Source: Przewalskia tangutica
Lineage: Eukaryota; Streptophyta; Magnoliopsida; Solanales; Solanaceae
Reading direction: 5' to 3'
Assembly: GCA_029844215.1 (NCBI GenBank)
Contig: CM056732.1
Coordinates: 16,952,001-17,016,000, forward strand
DNA: 64,000 nt
This document shows positions 45,895-58,019 of this stretch, piece by piece. The notes under the pieces were generated by a model, which did not search any database, was not told the origin of the DNA, and worked only from the letters and a program-made list of their open reading frames with translations. The position numbers were made by a program, and so were the translations under genes. How positions within the stretch are numbered: position 1 is the first letter of the stretch; every line of letters starts with the position of its first letter.

Positions 45895-46336
45895 TGATCG
45901 GTGTATTTTATATACACTTTTCGAGTCATTTTTAGTTAATCTTTTGTCCCTTTTTGTACAAATAAGTGTCGTATTAGGATAATTTTTCTTTCTTTTGAGT
46001 CAAAGTGGTTAAAATGGTCAAATGGCGGAAAAGGAGCTAAAAGAGGGCAAAAGTGGAGGTTCCAAAGCGTAAAAGACGAGAAAGTGGCGAACGAGGCGTA
46101 AACTCGACCAGCGCGCGCTCCCGCAGCTCGAAGCGAGGCCGCGCGCTAATCATCAGAGAGGCTGCAGAGGTTCCAGCGGCGCGCCATGCAGCAGCCAGAT
46201 CGGCCGCGCGCCAAATCACCCGATGTACTACTGGTTCCGGCCGCGCTGAAGCGTGGCCGCGGCGCCGACGCTGAAAATCAGGTTTTTAGACGAAATTCGG
46301 TCAGCCTCAAGGAAAAGTTTGAGGCGGTTTTCAATT

Positions 46337-46344
46337 TATAAAAG
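46337..46344 (+). promoter_or_regulatory. LTR TATA box
   Basis: TATAAAAG, matched by 62285-62292 in the 3' LTR and followed by GGAGAACCCTAGG in both. Confidence 0.6.
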
Positions 46345-46475
46345 GAGAACCCTAGGCGCTTTTAAGGGTTCCTTTCTGCACAACACAAGGATTCTTGCTT
46401 TGAAGATTGGAGACCATAGTCTAGTAATTTCTTTCCTTTTTCTTTTCTTTTATTTCGCTTTGTATGATGAACCTT

Positions 46476-46513
46476 GAATTAGTTCTTGTCATGTCAATGA
46501 CAAGAACTAATTC
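46476..46513 (+). other. Perfect 17-bp inverted repeat with 4-nt loop
   Basis: GAATTAGTTCTTGTCAT (46476-46492) and ATGACAAGAACTAATTC (46497-46513) are exact reverse complements. The 3' LTR at 62428-62466 has the same left arm but a right arm reading ATGGCTATGAACTAATTC, which pairs only partly. Confidence 0.85.
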
Positions 46514-47245
46514 TTTTATAGGGCTTTCCATGTTAATTCACTAGAAACTTATGTTATAAATTGATGCATGTTATGGTTATTCTTCTTCTTGTTGAGATTT
46601 ATCCAATAATTGCTTTGAATGCTTGGTAATTAATTGATCACTAATTATCATTATTTATATGATTTCTAATCAAACTTCGAAAGGGGGAGGTTGTGAATAT
46701 GCTGTAAGTTGGGTAGACATATTTTGGATTGAGGATGAAAATACCTCAATTATTTATGTAGCGTTAATGAGAGGCTTAACAACCCTAATTTTACGCATGG
46801 TGCGTGACAGTTAACTAGGTTTTTGTTCTTAATCCTCCTATAGAGTTATCCTTATCACCGAAAGGTAGAAAGGAGCAATACTGGGGTTGAGTGTTTATAT
46901 ATCCTTAACGGGAATATAAAACGATTTCGTAAATCTGCTAGCTCCGAGAGAAGAAGGCCATAATTCATTGCATTAATAAATAACATAAGCGGATAGTTGA
47001 GGAGACATGGAAGCCCTATTCTCATCACAACTGAAGTAAACACATTAGTTAAATTAGTCTTTATAATTCTTAGTCATAAACAACAAAATCAAATATCGAT
47101 TACCAAATAGATACCAAAAGATAGATAGTTGGTACTTGAACCCTAATCCTTGTGGACGATATTCGGTCTTACCAAGACTATATTACTTGTCACGATAACG
47201 TGCACTTGCGTTAAAGTGTGTGCATCTTTTCGCGCATCAAGTTTT

Positions 47246-47263
47246 TGGCGCCGTTGCCGGGGA
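47246..47263 (+). other. Primer-binding site, tRNA-Asp type (perfect)
   Basis: TGGCGCCGTTGCCGGGGA, exact complement of the plant tRNA-Asp 3' end, six bases after the 5' LTR. Confidence 0.92.
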
Positions 47264-47454
47264 TTAGGCATAGTTCAATATCAATTTTATCTATTTTTAA
47301 TTTCTAATTTGGTTTTTATTCTTTGTTATTTTTTATTTTTTTATTATTATTTTTTTTATTATTATTTTAGTTTTTTTTTCGTTTTATGTATTTATTGTGT
47401 GAAAACAACGGTGCCGTGATCCGTTGTTGGTTTTGATGCATCTCAGGGATCCTG

Positions 47455-47923
47455 ATGGATTACTACTGTCAATATGATGAAACTCCAACCCTACAGGAAG
47501 AGAGGGAGGAGTTACGAGAAGCCATACTCGGGCCGCTAGGTATCAAACTCGGTTACGGACGAAACGAGATTGGCCATGAAGAAGTTGGAATCGCAAATAG
47601 AGAACTCGCAGTCATTTTGAGCAAATAACAAAGAAATTGAGGAGCCTGAACCACACCCAACTATTGAGGAATCTGGTGAGATAGTTGGTGTAGAAAAGCA
47701 AAAGATTGCAGAGATCCAATTATTTACATTCTTGGATTCTATGGAAATTCTTTTTCTTGCACCTATTACAGAAGAAACACCACTAGCTATCACGGCTGAT
47801 CCCCAATTAGGAAGCCCATACCATCAAGGGTACCCCCTAGAGTTGAGAGATGTAGAGAATTTCACGGATTCCTACATTATAGAAAGCATAAAAGACAAGC
47901 CCGCTCAGTGTACTTGGGGATAA
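47455..47923 (+). pseudogene. Gag-like ORF of Athila-like element 2 (frameshifted)
   Basis: Begins with an ATG giving MDYYCQ, like the intact copy at 9660. Frameshifts and a stop near 47627 break the N-terminal part, where fragments such as AMKKLESQIENSQ remain in another frame. From about 47638 the frame EIEEPEPHPTIEESGEIVGV continues to 47923 and is collinear with the C-terminal half of the 9660-10373 protein. The segment corresponding to residues about 60-80 of that protein is deleted. Confidence 0.65.
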
Positions 47924-48948
47924 TTGTATGTTTAAGGCTCTTGTTTGAACAAATGGTCGTAGGGAAATTGAGACCTACAACAATAAATCGTGGATCGCAA
48001 GCGCTCGCAGAAGGATCCAACGGGCACTCGTGACTTAATTGCGTCCGCTAAAAGACGTTAAAGATAGCTTGTTGAGGCAACCCAACGTTTTCAATTATGT
48101 TATTTTAATTTCTGTCTTTAGTTTATTTTATTTTGTCTAGAACAATCTCACGGTCTTGGGTTCTTGTGTATGTGTTGTGATGACAGGTACAGAGGCCAAT
48201 AAATTGAAGGGCGAAAAACTGAAGAACAGCAGGGATTTCCAGAAATGGTAGCCATACGCAGGTGCGAACGCGGCCTAAAAGAGCGTAAAAGGCGCTGAAG
48301 TTTAAGCGTCGCGCGGCGCCAGAGCAGTGGCCGCGACGAAATCCGTAAAAATTGCTGTCCAGGAGCCGCGCGCCAGAATGTGGCCGCAGTAAATTCTCGG
48401 CGAGTGCAGAACATCAGCCGCGCGCTAAAAGCAGGCCGCGCGCCAAGGTAAATCCGCATGGTGATAAAACGCCCAAAATCAGATTTTCCTCAATTTCAAA
48501 ACCAAAACCTAACCCCCCTTCTCCATAAAACCCACGAAAATCCACAATTTACCCACAAATCCTCCACAAATCAAACCCAACCACAACCAAAACTCTTAAA
48601 CTGCTAAAACCCTTAGCTATCTCAAACAACAAAACTCTATCCCATTGCCTCAAATCACCATTAGAAGCAAGAACACCTTGAAGAACACCATAAAAAGGTA
48701 ATCTTCATCTTTTCTTGAAAGCTTTCAGTAGTTAAAGAAGGTAGTAGTTTGGAGAAGTGTTGCATTGTGAAGTAGTTGGGGTGCTGAAAAATTGGTTGTG
48801 AAGTGTAGAGAAGAAGTAGACAAGGAGGGTGTGGGTATTGGGTAGTATAGTTGAAGTTTGGGGGTATTAGTGTTTTAGCTGCTAATTGTTGATTGTGTTG
48901 GGGAACAGTTGTGCCACTAAGTTGTAAGCTGCAGAAAGTGTTTTAACC

Positions 48949-50005
48949 ATGTCCGCCAGAAAGAGAAGAGCCTCCACATCCACCTCAGCCCCACAATACG
49001 ATGATACTAGGTTTGTGAGCTACCAAGCCTTCCAAAGATACAAAAAGCTTAGTACTAGGCCCTTAATCCCTGAAAGGGGAATGGATTATCAGAGGGAGTC
49101 GCTTGGGGAGGAGAATGCCTATGAGCCCATTCGGGCAATGATTGAGATGATGGGGTGGAGGAGATTTGTAAACCCGGACAAGATAGCACCTATGAACACA
49201 TCAATGGTGTGTGAATTCTATGCTAACTTTCCGGAGAGGGTGGACAATGAATGCTTTGTAAGGGGAAAATATATGCTCAGAACGGCGTATGATAAATATA
49301 TCGCTAAAGACATCAGATGTTGAAGAAAGATGTGACGACCGGTTACTTCGCACTACGGTCGAGAAGCACCACCAAGATTAATCGACGCCGTTGCATACGA
49401 TGAGCTACCCTGGGGCTGCATTTGATATTGCAAGAAATGGGTCAAGAGGACTGAGCAGGTGCCAGTTCAACAAAGCAGCCAAAGGTTGGCTATATTTCAT
49501 CAGTGCCCGTCTGATCCCATCCACGCACTTCACCAGAGTGCCATAAGATAGGATCAAATTGATATATGGGATCATGACGGGGAAAACAATTGATGTGGGG
49601 AAAGAGATAGTGCAGAGCATTGAAGAAATCAGCAGGTTGGTGACAACAGGTGGATTGAGACATGGCTCACTTATCACCAGTTTATGCCACATGAATGGGG
49701 TCCCAGTCCTACCCACTGATACTAATGAGAGAAACCAACTGCCTGTGACATATGGGATAGTGCACTCTTTCCCAGACCCAAGCCCCCCAGCAGCAAGAAG
49801 AAGAGTACAACCACCACCAGCAGCAGCAGCAGCAGCAGAGGCCGCAATGAACGAAGATGAGCCTGAAATAGGGGCTCAATATGCAGCAGGGCCTAGCCAC
49901 CAGCCTACCACAGATTCAGAACCCTCAGTGCCCATGATGGAGCAATTGCTTCAAAATCAGATGAGGATGATGCAGAGTTTGGACACAGTGATACAAGGAC
50001 AGTAA
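48949..50005 (+). pseudogene. Putative plant transposon-type protein ORF in Athila-like element 2
   Basis: Frame 48949-49323 gives a basic N-terminus (MSARKRRAS), then RFVSYQAFQRY, IPERGM, GWRRFVNP, and VCEFYANFPERVDNECFVRGK. After a frameshift, 49460-50005 gives KAAKGWLYFISARLIPSTHF, a TAA stop at about 49547, DRIKLIYGIMTGKTIDVGKE, SLITSLCHMNGVPV and an acidic, Pro/Ala-rich tail. This order (REFYAN..VRGK, then WLxFxxARLxPTTH, YGIxTGKxxDVG, LITxLC) is that of the domain called putative plant transposon protein, often found in Athila-like elements. Its function is not known. Here one frameshift and one stop interrupt it. The 9660-type units lack this ORF. Confidence 0.65.
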
Positions 50006-50099
50006 GAAACGCGGCAACAAATCAATGAGATGAGTTCCTTGTTCAACCAGTGGTCCATGCACTATCCCATGTCACCGCCACCACCACCATTTTAGCCAA

Positions 50100-51163
50100 G
50101 TCTGTAAGTGTTCTGTTTTCTTTTATTGTCTTTGAGTCTACACACATTTGGGACAATGTGTGATTTAAGTTTGGGGGGAGTGTTTTATTTGTGTCTTATT
50201 GCTGTTTTATTTAAGTCTTTTTATTGTTTTGTGTATATTTTGAGTCACAATTTTTTTTTCTTTTGAGTCATAATTGTCTGTCAAAAGATCATGTATGTTG
50301 TAGTTACTAGAAACACCTAGTGAAGTAAGGTGGAATAATGTAATGGAATTAGAAGCAACTATCTAAACACATAGGTTAGATATGCCAAAAACTCACAAAA
50401 TCTGTCTATTTGGAGTTTCTTGCTTAAATTGTGCATGCTAAATGATGAATACTTATGTGTTATGATTGCTTGCTATTTGAGGCGAAATAGTTAGGATATG
50501 CATGTTAGGGAGATGACTCAGGCATTTCTTTGATAGTCAATTCTTACCACTCTTTTCTATCCCGGACTTTAAAAGTATCCCTAGTCAGCCCCATTGAGCC
50601 TAAAAATTGAAACTCTTTCTTTGACACCCTATATTCCCATAAATTGTGCCATAAGTAAAAATGTGAAATAGTTGGAATAAAGAATATTAAAAAAGAGACA
50701 AAAAGAATGAACAAATTTGATGCACCCCAATAAAAAGAATAATAAGAAATAGGTAAAAGCCTAAGTTTGGGGGTGCCAATTATTATGATACACTTCACTC
50801 TCCCAAAACAAAAGAGGGGAAAGATAGATTTGAAGTGAAGGAAAGAATCAAAAGAAAAGGGAAAAATTGGAAAAGCTAAAGAGCTTATGGTACACAAAAA
50901 TGAGCCTAAAAGCCTACTTTTACCTACTTATACATAAGCCTACATTACAACCCTTAAAGTCCTGGAGATCTCTTTTATGCATATACAGGATTAGTGGAGA
51001 ATAGCAAGTAAACATGTCATAGGATTTTTGAATTTTACAAGCATGATTCAGTATGTTGACTTCCATTAAGCATGATAAAAATGAGTTTGCGAAATATCTA
51101 GCTTAATGTGTTTAGTGTGCTAAAAATTTCATGCTATATGTTCCTGCATATTATTCTGCTAAC
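50100..51163 (+). mobile_element. 3' non-coding internal region of Athila-like element 2, first part
   Basis: Contains the CACACATT..AATGTGTG hairpin near 50144, purine tracts near 50169 and 50762, and the same 3' UTR as the 1-13203 units. It breaks off at CTAAC (51159-51163) where the Tekay element is inserted, and resumes at 61704 with CTAACCTTCATG. Confidence 0.8.
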
Positions 51164-53903
51164 TGTTATACCCCGTAGTCCTGACCCTACGTATGAGAGC
51201 GTACGAAAGCATGTAAGACTTAAAATTTTCAAAGGATAGGTTGACGGATTATTCCGGACGGGTTTTAGTCAACTTTGATGCGGGTTATGACCCGATACAT
51301 TGAGAATTCCTAAGTGTTACAAAGGCCTAGGGCATAGTTCGTGGAGTCTAGATTCCAACGCAACCAACCGTTCGTCGATAGGACGTCGGAGTAGGAAGGC
51401 GAGAGTTACAAGTTCGGGCGCAATCGGACGTAAATGTGTTCGGACAAAGCGCGGCGTGGCCGCGCAAAAGTACCGAGGGGTCGCTGAAGTTAGCCGCGCG
51501 CCAGAGGCATGGCGCGCCAAAGTTCGAGAGGCTGCGAGAGTTCAGCGCACGCGCCGAGGCGGGCCGCGCCGAGGCGGTATTTTTGGCCGGAAAAACATAG
51601 AAAATTCAGATTTTTCTTTTAAAAGACCTTGGTAGGGGGACAAGTGTCCCCCCCCCCCCCATCTGATTTCTTGCATGCAATATATTGACCAAGTCTTGAA
51701 GACTTGGTCATCTTCCAATTTCTCTCCCTCTCTCTACAAATCAGCGCCTCCTTCTCTCTACATTTCCAAAGGAAATCCCAGCCTCAGAAAATCTGAAAAA
51801 TTAAGAACAAAAAAGGAAGCTTGTGGCTAGCTTGTGGTGGTGTTCTTGGCAAGGAAGCTAGCAAAATCTTTGGAATAAGTTTGGCTAAAACTTTAAGGTA
51901 ACATTTCTTCCTTTAGAATTAGTTCTAGTGTTGCATGCTTAGAAGAATGAACTTGTGGTAGTAAAATAATGCTCTTAGAGTCATTGATGCTAGAAAATGT
52001 GGTTTGGATATGAAGAATGGGTTAAGAAGAGATTATGAGCATGTTGTAGCCTAAAAACTACCTTAGAATTGTTAAGTGAATTGTTGTAAACTTGTGGGCA
52101 GAATTTTACACACCCAAGTTTAGGTGTGTAATCCCCTTTAAAATGTTGGATTGTTGAACCTTAAATGTGGTGTTTGGATGATAAATTCGGCCTTGAGAAA
52201 GGTGGCAAAGTGAGTAGAAACAAAGGAAATGCTGCCCAATTTTCCATAGAATTTAGTGACTTTGAACTTGGATTGTTCTACATTAAGATTAGAGGTTAAT
52301 AAACGTATCATGGTTATTTTAGGTTGACATATTACTTGCGGTAGTTTGGACTTAGCAAGTGGATTTACCAAAGAGGTATGTGAAGCTTTCCTATCTCTTG
52401 AGCATGAATAGATGTAACTATGTAGTACGGTAGACGTACAAGATTTGTTATTCTTACTTGTTTTAAGTATATAAAGACTTGTGTCGTTTTAAGAATGTAT
52501 AAGTCCCTTAGTTATGGGAAAAGTGTAGTTTTACTAAAGTGAAGGGTTAATATAATAACTTTATGAGAAGTTGGTTTATTAGCTTTATAAAAGATTAATG
52601 AGAAGAGATTTACTCTAAGTAAGACAAGTAAGGACAAATGATTTGATTTATGAAAGGCAAATTGATTTTAAGGCATCAATTGCCCAAGAGCTTTATGTAT
52701 GAAAAAGAGTCACTTTTAAAAGAATTGAAGTATGTAGTACTTGGGTTAAATTCCCGGTTTTCTTTTATTAAAGATATGATTAAGTGCCTTAAGTAAACTA
52801 AAATGAGAGGGTATATGAACAAGACTGATAAGAAGTTATAAGTTTTCTTAACTTATTTATGATTATGATATGATGACAGTTTGAGCTAGGGTAAGAGTAT
52901 ATCTGAGGGGCAAGCCCAAGATCGTTATACCACCTACCTGTGGTAAGAGTATGTCCGGCGGGCAAGCCCCAAGATCGCCATACCACCTTCTTCGCAAAGA
53001 GTATATCCGGCGGGCAAGCCCCAAGATCGTTATACCACCGCTTGCAGTAAGAGTATATCCGGCGGGCAAGCCCCAAGATCGTTATACCATCCGCTCAGGT
53101 AAAAGTATATCCGGCGGAAAGTCCCCAAGATCGTTATACCACATTGCTCCGTGGATTTGCTACCCACGACGCGAGAATACCTCACGTGAGTCCTTATGGG
53201 CTTATGCGGTGAAATAGTCCCACGCGGCGGTACACCTATGCGAGGAATACCTCATGCGGTCCACAGACCTATGCGGGTGAAATAGTCCCGGAGTAGGGTG
53301 CTTATTGATACTACTGGCGAGGTACCTGCTTTTGATCCTAAGGCCCCTATTTTATGCAGATTATATTTATATACTTGTCACTCTCATTGTTAGTAAGGCA
53401 CAAGAAAAGGTATTTTATTGTCTTCCATGACTCCACTTACTCTTAGACTTATGATATCATTATTACAAAGATTTTCCAACTTTACATACTTGGTACATAT
53501 TATGCATCGACCCTTCCTGGGCTGCGTTCACGCCGCAGGTAAGTGGTAAGCGATTGAGGATCCTCGTTCTAGGATCACTATTCCTGTCGAAGCTCCATTC
53601 CTCCCAAGCTTGTTTATTAGTACGGATATTCCCGATGCTATAGGTATTTTGTACATTCGTGGTATGGCGGGCCCCGTCCCGCCACGATTGTTATCTTTAA
53701 GTGCGTGGTCACATGTATGTTTTGGGGCTATAAGAACCTTGTACCGCTATACTTTGTTTAAGTATGTTTTATGGAAGGCAGCCTTATCGGCTGGCCAGTG
53801 ATGTTTACCCTTTTTATAAGTTATGCGTTATGTTCCGCCGCTATTCTCTCGACATATACCGACGGTACCCGTAGGTACCGCCGCGCCTGCCTGGGTCGTG
53901 ACA
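51164..53903 (+). repeat. 5' LTR of Tekay element
   Basis: TGTTATACCCCGTAGTCC to TGGGTCGTGACA, 2740 bp, against 2791 for the 3' LTR. AT-rich parts agree closely (a 234-bp stretch at 52138-52371 translates to the same 77 residues as 59907-60140). GC-rich parts, especially 51410-51590 and 53150-53330, differ by many small deletions. Confidence 0.9.
52893..53145 (+). repeat. Tandem repeat of about 54 bp in 5' LTR of Tekay element
   Basis: Five units with core AAGCCCCAAGATCGTTATAC. Compared with the 3' LTR copies, these have TCCGGCGGGC in place of TCTGAGGGGC and several lost bases. Confidence 0.8.
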
Positions 53904-53907
53904 AAAG

Positions 53908-53920
53908 TGGTATCGTGAGC
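53908..53920 (+). other. Primer-binding site, altered initiator tRNA-Met type
   Basis: TGGTATCGTGAGC, four bases after the LTR. The usual TGGTATCAGAGC is changed by the replacement of A with GT, which would disturb pairing or is a sequence error. Confidence 0.7.
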
Positions 53921-54106
53921 GATTAGTCCTCGGAAAGTGTCCACGCACCGTGTCAGTAGAGTCTTGATTATCGGTGTCGCACCACATCTATAATCGTGAG
54001 GTCGCAGGATATTTAGGATTGGTTTCCATTCTTTCACTCTAAGATCGTGCAATGTAGCCGAGTTATAGGTTGAACCTCCTCCGATGTTTTCCTTTATGTA
54101 TCGCTT

Positions 54107-55270
54107 ATGCCTCCACGCAAGGCAACCGCGCCCGTGGCGGCAAGGCACCGAGAGTGCTAGTGGACGCGGAGAGTCACGAGGGCACAGCCCGGGCCCTTAC
54201 CGAGATGATGTTTAGGGCGGCGAAGTTCCACGCCGCCGCCACCAAGCAGAGTTCGAGGCGTGACGCGGCCATCGAGACCGCTGCATCGAGCCTCCAGTCC
54301 CACAATCAGGGTCTGAGTACAGAGATTACGGGGAACAGATTCTTATCGACAAAGATAGTGGCGGCAAATACCGACAGAGCGGCGCCAACCCTGAGCCGAC
54401 AGCCACTTGATTCGATTTCGGGTTGTCACCCACCCGAAGTTCTATGGTTCGAGATTTGAGGAGGATCCGCAGGAGTTCGTCCGGCGATTCTGGACCATGC
54501 AGTCCTTAGGGCATCGGAGACTGAGTCTGTTATACTAGCTTCTTACCGGTTACGCGATATTGCGTTGAACTGGTTTGAGTCATGGGTATTGTCGAGGGGT
54601 GAGGATGCTCTTCCAGCTGATTGGGAAGAGTTCACAGAGGCGTTCCTAGACCACTTCTTGCCTCCTGAGGTGAGGAGAGCCCGCGTAGATAGGTTCTTGA
54701 CCTTGAGACAGGACGGGAGGACTATCGAGTCTGACACGGAGTTCGACTCCTTGGCCGATATCGCGCACCATAGTAGTGACATGGCGAGCGGGGTTCATCG
54801 ATATGTGATGGGGTTAGGCCGTCATGATTCTGATGCTTGGGGTGGCTCTTCACCGAGGATGGATATTGCGGAGATGCAGCGCCTGCGAGGATTGAGGCGA
54901 GAGAGCGAGATCGGCTAGATTTGGGCGGCCAGAGGGCGAGACATCAGTTCTCGGGCGATTTTGGCGGCGGCCAGGCGTGAACTAGGCCCACCTTCCGGCC
55001 AGCCTGAGTGCTCCTTCCGATTGTCCGGGAGAGGTCCGATCAGCAGGTTATTCGGAGGCGGTCGTGGCTCGGGACTTCGTGTTTTAAGGAGGCGAGACCA
55101 AAGACTAATCGAGACCACCTACCTCCGGTGTGTTCGATGCGGTAGGTCTCATCCGGCGAGTGCCGTATGGGTTCGAGCATGTTACTCTTGTGGCCAACAG
55201 GCCATCGAAGAAGGATTGTCCGTCCCAGCGGCGGGAGCATTACGGTTCAGCGGCGGGTGCATTCTTTGGA
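54107..55270 (+). pseudogene. Gag of Tekay element (several frameshifts)
   Basis: Starts near MPPRKAT at 54107, as in related chromoviruses, but shifts frame within about 50 bases. A retrotransposon gag domain is readable at about 54560-54880 (NWFESW, DWEEFTEAFLDHFLPPEVRR, RVDRFLTLRQ). A CCHC zinc knuckle beginning CYSCGQ follows near 55170 and is itself split by a frameshift. The domain order is complete although no long continuous frame remains. Gag would form the virus-like particle. Confidence 0.8.
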
Positions 55271-55426
55271 TCTTCATCTTCGATGGTTAGACGCCCGGGC
55301 GAGGTACTTATGGGCGGCCAGCGGCGAAGGTCGTGGTAGGGGTTCGATTCTAGCGGTCCTCGAGCGCATATATGCTATGTCCGATCGACAGGACCGATGG
55401 CGTCGCGGATGTAAATCCGCAGTATA

Positions 55427-56068
55427 TTGTTGGTTTCTTGCTGTGATGTATATGCTTTGATAGATCCAGGTTCTACCTTGTCCTACATATCTCCTCATAT
55501 TGCCAGTAGAATAGGGATAGAGCCCGAGTCCATAAGACCTTTTGAGGTGGCTACGCCAGTAGGTGATTCAGTGGTAGCTGAGCGGGTGTATAAGGCTTGC
55601 CCTGTGACTATAGATAGCCGTCAGACTCTAGCCGACTTGATAGAGTTGGATATGACAGACTTTGATGTGATTATGGGTATGGATTGGCTAGCATCTTGCT
55701 ATGCCAACGTGGACTGTAGAGAGAGATTAGTTCGGTTCCAGTTTCCCGGCGAGCCGGTTATCGAGTGGAAGGGGAATACTGCATCGCCGAGGGGTAAGTT
55801 TATTTCTTACCTCAAGGCTAGGAAGATGGTGCGGAAGGGGTATATCTACCATATGGTTCGGGTATTCGATACTGAGGCTGAAATACCGGACCTTCAGTCA
55901 GTTCCGGTCGTTAGAGAGTTTCCAGATGTATTCCCAGATGAGCTTCCGGGTATCCCTCCTGAGAGGGAGATTGAGTTTTGCATTGATTTGGCGCCAGATA
56001 CTCGACCGATATCTATTCCGCCATACAGGATGGCACCTGCCGAGTTGAAGGAATTGAAGGACCGGTGA
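55427..56068 (+). pseudogene. Pol: aspartic protease and start of reverse transcriptase
   Basis: 213-residue open frame. The protease active-site region reads ALIDPGSTLSY, with DPGS as in related Tekay elements, followed by a flap and the ILE-like VIMGMDWLA. RT begins around EFPDVFPDELPGIPPE and PPYRMAPAELKELK, then meets a stop at 56068. Upstream it connects to gag in another frame. Confidence 0.85.
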
Positions 56069-56558
56069 AAGATTTCTTTGGAGAAAGGATTTATTAGGCC
56101 AAGTGTTTCTCCCCGGGAGCACGGTGTTATTTGTAAAGAAGAAGGATGGGGCCTGCGTATGTGTATTGATTCTGACGGCTAAACAAGGTAACTATCAAGC
56201 AGATATCCTCCCGGGAGTGACGATTTGTTTGACCGGTTGCGAGTGCAAAGTGTTTTCAAGATAGACTGCGATGCGGTTATCATCAGTGCGAGTTAGAGAG
56301 AGATATCCCAAAGATCGCATTCGGGACCGGTATGGGCACGATGAGTTCAGGGTGATGTCTTTCGGGTTGACCAACGCCCCAGCAGTATTCATGGACTTGA
56401 TGAATAGGGTGTTCAGGCCATTCTTGGATATGTTCGTTATAGTGTTCATTGATGATATCTTGGCGTATTCGCACACGCAGCGAGCATCTGGATCGGCGAG
56501 GCGGTATTGGGAGTCCTCGAGACCGGATTGTATGCCAAGTTCTCGAAGTGCGAGTTAG
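56069..56558 (+). pseudogene. Pol: reverse transcriptase core, frameshifted
   Basis: Separate frames carry FIRPS (56090 region), then YPKDRI, FRVMSFGLTNAPAVFMDLMN and the catalytic VFIDDILAY (two Asp at 56451-56456). The segment around 56160-56280 has lost bases, so the first catalytic Asp region is scrambled. Homology is clear but no functional enzyme could be made. Confidence 0.85.
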
Positions 56559-56640
56559 GTAACCGGTGGCTTTCTTAGGGTATGTTATCGGGGCCGATGG
56601 TATTCGGGTTGTCTGGCGATAAGATTGAAGCGATCAAGAC

Positions 56641-57264
56641 TTGGCGGACCACTACAAGCGGAGGTGCGCACTTTTGGGCCTTGCAGGATATTATCGGAGG
56701 TTTGTAGAGAAGTTTGCTTCTATTTCAGCACCTTTGACTAAGCTGACTCAGAAGGCAGTTATGTTCCGGTGGACGGATACTTGTGAGGAAAGTTTCCAGT
56801 TGCTAAAGGAGAAGTTGACGACCGCCCCAGTTCTTACTCTTCCAGAGGGCTTAGATGGATATGTGGTTTATTGTGATGCGTCAGGTGTCGGGCTTGGGTG
56901 CGTGCTGATGTAGCACGGCAAGGTTATAGCTTATGCATCTCGACAGCTTAGGAAGCATGAGAAGAACTATCCCACACATGACTTGGAGCTGGCGGATGAT
57001 TCATGCTTTAAAGATCCGGAGACATTATTTATATGGAGTTCATGTGGACATTTACACGGACCACAAGAGTCTCGGTATATCTTCGGCCGAGGAGCCGAAC
57101 TGCGGCGAAGGCGGTGGTTGGAGCTACTTAAGGATTACGATATTGATATTCTATACCACGGGGAAGGCCATGTAGTTGCAGATGCCCTTAGTCGCAGATC
57201 GATGGGTAGTGCATGCGATGTTCACCGCAGAAGAGGGATATGGTCCGAGAGTTACATCAGCTAG
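56641..57264 (+). pseudogene. Pol: RNase H region
   Basis: KFASISAPLTKLTQKAVMF, then YVVYCDASGVGLGCVLM ending in a TAG at about 56911, VIAYASRQLRKHEKNYPTHD, and ILYHGEGHVVADALSRR near 57190. These are the connection and RNase H motifs of Ty3/gypsy pol. One stop and at least one frameshift separate them. Confidence 0.85.
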
Positions 57265-57440
57265 CGAGCCTTGGGGTTCGTTTGGTTGATTCTGTTAGTG
57301 ACGGAATTCGGGTTCGAGAGGTTGTCGAGTCTTCCATCGTCGAGGAGGTGAAGAGGCGACAGTATGAGGATCCGATTTTGGTACGGTACCGAGATGCAGC
57401 TCTCCAGAAGGAGAAGAGTCTATTTGAGTAGCGCTGATGG

Positions 57441-58019
57441 GTGCTAAGATTCGAGGCGGTTGTGTGTTCCCGATGTAGCGAGGACTTCGTCGGCCAGATT
57501 CTGGGAGAGGCACACAGTGCTCGTTATTCTATTCATCCGGGGTCGACTAAGATGTATCATGACCTCAGATGCGTGTATTGGTGGGATGGCCTAAAGAGGG
57601 ATGTTGCGGAGTTCGTGGCACGATGCGAATTGTCGTGAGTTAAGATTGAGCACGAAGCGGTGGTCATTGCAGCTATTGAGATTCCGACTTGGAAGTGGGA
57701 GGTGATAAATATGGATTTTATTACAGGCTACCTACCACTCGGAGGAAGCATGATTCTATTTGGGTGATTGTCGGCGGTAGCGAAATCAACCCATTTTCTT
57801 CCGGTCGTAACGACGTTCTCGGTGAGGACTATGCCGATTATATATTAGAGAGATTGTAAGACCGCACGAGTCGGTGTCGATTATATCGAGATAGAGAGCC
57901 GGTTCTCGGCTAACTCGGAGGTCTTTTCAGAATGGATTAGGGACACAGGTGAGTCTCGATGACGGCGTTTCATCCTCGAGGCCAAGCGGACGGGCGAGCG
58001 CACTATCGAACACGAGGAT
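57441..58019 (+). pseudogene. Pol: integrase N-terminal zinc finger and broken core
   Basis: HPGSTKMYHDLRCVYWWDGL and a Cys-containing segment (FVARCELS) represent the HHCC zinc finger. The catalytic core begins with NMDFITGYLPLGG (about 57711-57750) but then breaks into several frames, so the DDE core cannot be read through. Confidence 0.8.

Larger units (their letters stand above)
45895..47239 (+). repeat. 5' LTR of Athila-like element 2
   Basis: 1345 bp. Contains a GC-rich block 46100-46275, TATAAAAG at 46337-46344 and a perfect 17-bp inverted repeat at 46476-46513. The AT-rich remainder is nearly identical to the 3' LTR by eye, so the insertion is probably young. Confidence 0.9.

Noticed and set aside
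46037..46274. Arg/Ala-rich frames in the LTR GC block
   Set aside because: They arise from GC-rich LTR sequence, are not conserved between the two LTRs and lie upstream of the LTR TATA box.
49405..49716. Minus-strand 103-residue frame
   Set aside because: Antisense shadow of the plant transposon-type ORF on the plus strand.
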